Below, piece by piece: positions 6,001 to 6,775 of a stretch of DNA of 6,775 nucleotides. The DNA comes from Bryobacterales bacterium. GTDB taxonomy: Bacteria > Acidobacteriota > Terriglobia > Bryobacterales > Bryobacteraceae. The translations under genes were made by a program, and so were the position numbers. The stretch is taken from positions 1 through 6,775 of the forward strand of contig JANXQZ010000332.1 of NCBI GenBank assembly GCA_025353235.1. Reading direction: 5' to 3'. Each line of letters begins with the position of its first letter. Within the stretch, counting starts at the first letter, position 1. The notes beneath the pieces were generated by a model that did no database searches, was not told the origin of the DNA, and saw only the letters and a list, made by a program, of their open reading frames with translations.

Positions 6001-6775
6001 ATGCCCACGCGCTATGCGATGATCGCGGGCAACGGGCGCTTCCCCATCCTGGCTCTCGAGAACGCACGCAAGCTGGGGCATGAGGTGGTCGCGATTGCAA
6101 TTCGGGACGAAGCTTCGCGTGAGATAGAAGTACTGGCGGCGAAGTGTTATTGGATCACGATTGGGCAGCTCAGCCGGTTAATCGACATCTTGAAAGATGA
6201 GGGCATCGCCGAGGTGATGATGACGGGGCAGGTGAAGCATGCGAGTATTTTCTCGACCATTCGGCCCGATTGGCGGCTACTGAAGTTGCTGGCGTCGCTA
6301 AAGGAAAAAAATACGGATGCGTTGATCGGCGGAATTGCCAATGTGCTTGCCGACGAAGGCATCAGCTTGGTTGACTCCACCAAACTATTGAAACCTCTTC
6401 TGGCGGGACCGGGCGTGCTCACTCAGCGCAAGCCCGACAAGAATGAGGAGAAGGACGCGCATTACGGTCGGAAAATTGCCAATGCGCTGGCTGGCATGGA
6501 CGTGGGGCAAAGCGTGGCCATTTCGGAGCGGGCGTGCGTTGCAATTGAGGCCATGGAGGGGACGGACGCGATGCTGCGCCGCGCTGCCTCATTAGTGAAC
6601 GGCAACGCGCTGCGGCTGATAAAGGTGTCGCGCGGGAGGAAGCACCTCTTGTTCGACGTGCCGGTGGCTGGCTTAAACACCATCGCCGTGATGAAGGAGA
6701 CAGGCACGACGATGCTCGCGGTAGATGCGGGGCGCACACTGCTTCTAGATAAGGAGGAGTTGATTGCGGCCGCTG
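6001..6775 (+). CDS. lpxI: UDP-2,3-diacylglucosamine pyrophosphatase LpxI (C-terminus cut by window edge)
   Basis: This is the LpxI (formerly DUF1009) enzyme that hydrolyses UDP-2,3-diacylglucosamine to lipid X and UMP, the step done by LpxH in E. coli. The frame is open to the right edge, giving 258 of the roughly 270-285 residues expected, so only a short tail is missing. Family blocks are YAMIAGNGRFPILALENARK (5-24), MMTGQVKH (73-80), GPGVLTQRKPD (136-146), VGQSVAISERACVAIEAMEG (168-187) with TDAMLRR, and FDVPVAG (218-224). D219 in the last probably corresponds to the aspartate mutated in the Caulobacter LpxI structural work (D225). The start codon follows the lpxA stop with no gap (TAG then ATG), indicating an operon with translational coupling. 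No membrane helix is seen; relatives act at the cytosolic membrane face. LpxD, LpxC and LpxB are not in the window. Confidence 0.94.
   Translation, partial: MPTRYAMIAGNGRFPILALENARKLGHEVVAIAIRDEASREIEVLAAKCYWITIGQLSRLIDILKDEGIAEVMMTGQVKHASIFSTIRPDWRLLKLLASLKEKNTDALIGGIANVLADEGISLVDSTKLLKPLLAGPGVLTQRKPDKNEEKDAHYGRKIANALAGMDVGQSVAISERACVAIEAMEGTDAMLRRAASLVNGNALRLIKVSRGRKHLLFDVPVAGLNTIAVMKETGTTMLAVDAGRTLLLDKEELIAAA

Noticed and set aside
5194..6081. A 295-codon open frame on the minus strand across lpxA
   Set aside because: It is antisense to a clear LpxA with all catalytic residues. Its translation is rich in Arg and His with no recognisable domain, as expected from the codon bias of the opposite strand.

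Overview
The window looks like chromosomal DNA of a diderm, lipid A-making bacterium of moderately high G+C, most likely an Acidobacteriota member. The pointers are the fabZ-lpxA-lpxI order, the N-terminal half of an acidobacterial-type NtrY kinase, a c-type cytochrome of a style common in that phylum, and a REP-like palindrome of a kind I associate with it. The phylum is an inference from protein style; no rRNA or other marker gene is present.

Layout. Bases 1-892 (minus) hold a c-type cytochrome gene with one CxxCH haem motif, cut by the left edge. Bases 970-1530 (minus) hold only the membrane-anchored N-terminal part of an NtrY-like sensor kinase. All catalytic domains are missing and the 5' end also looks frameshifted, so I call it a pseudogene. 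Bases 1570-3437 (plus) hold two overlapping calcineurin-like phosphoesterase genes: a membrane-anchored YaeI-type enzyme, then a soluble YfcE-like one. Bases 3478-4617 (minus) hold an M20 metallopeptidase close to glutamate carboxypeptidase. After only 21 bases, fabZ starts in the opposite direction (4639-5082), followed by a 141-base gap carrying two tandem palindromes, then lpxA (5224-6000) and lpxI, which abuts lpxA and is cut by the right edge (6001-6775).

Function. The right third is a lipid A/outer-membrane block. FabZ dehydrates 3-hydroxyacyl-ACP for fatty acid synthesis, LpxA uses 3-hydroxyacyl-ACP to acylate UDP-GlcNAc, and LpxI cleaves UDP-2,3-diacylglucosamine two steps later. FabZ and LpxA therefore compete for the same kind of acyl-ACP. 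The middle is ordinary hydrolase metabolism with no clear pathway link. The left part is a rearranged accessory region where a sensor kinase was lost beside a cytochrome gene. I found no RNA genes, CRISPR array or insertion sequence, and no convincing new multi-gene system. The points most worth a second look are the kinase remnant, the palindrome pair, the tandem phosphoesterases and the very tight peptidase/fabZ divergence.
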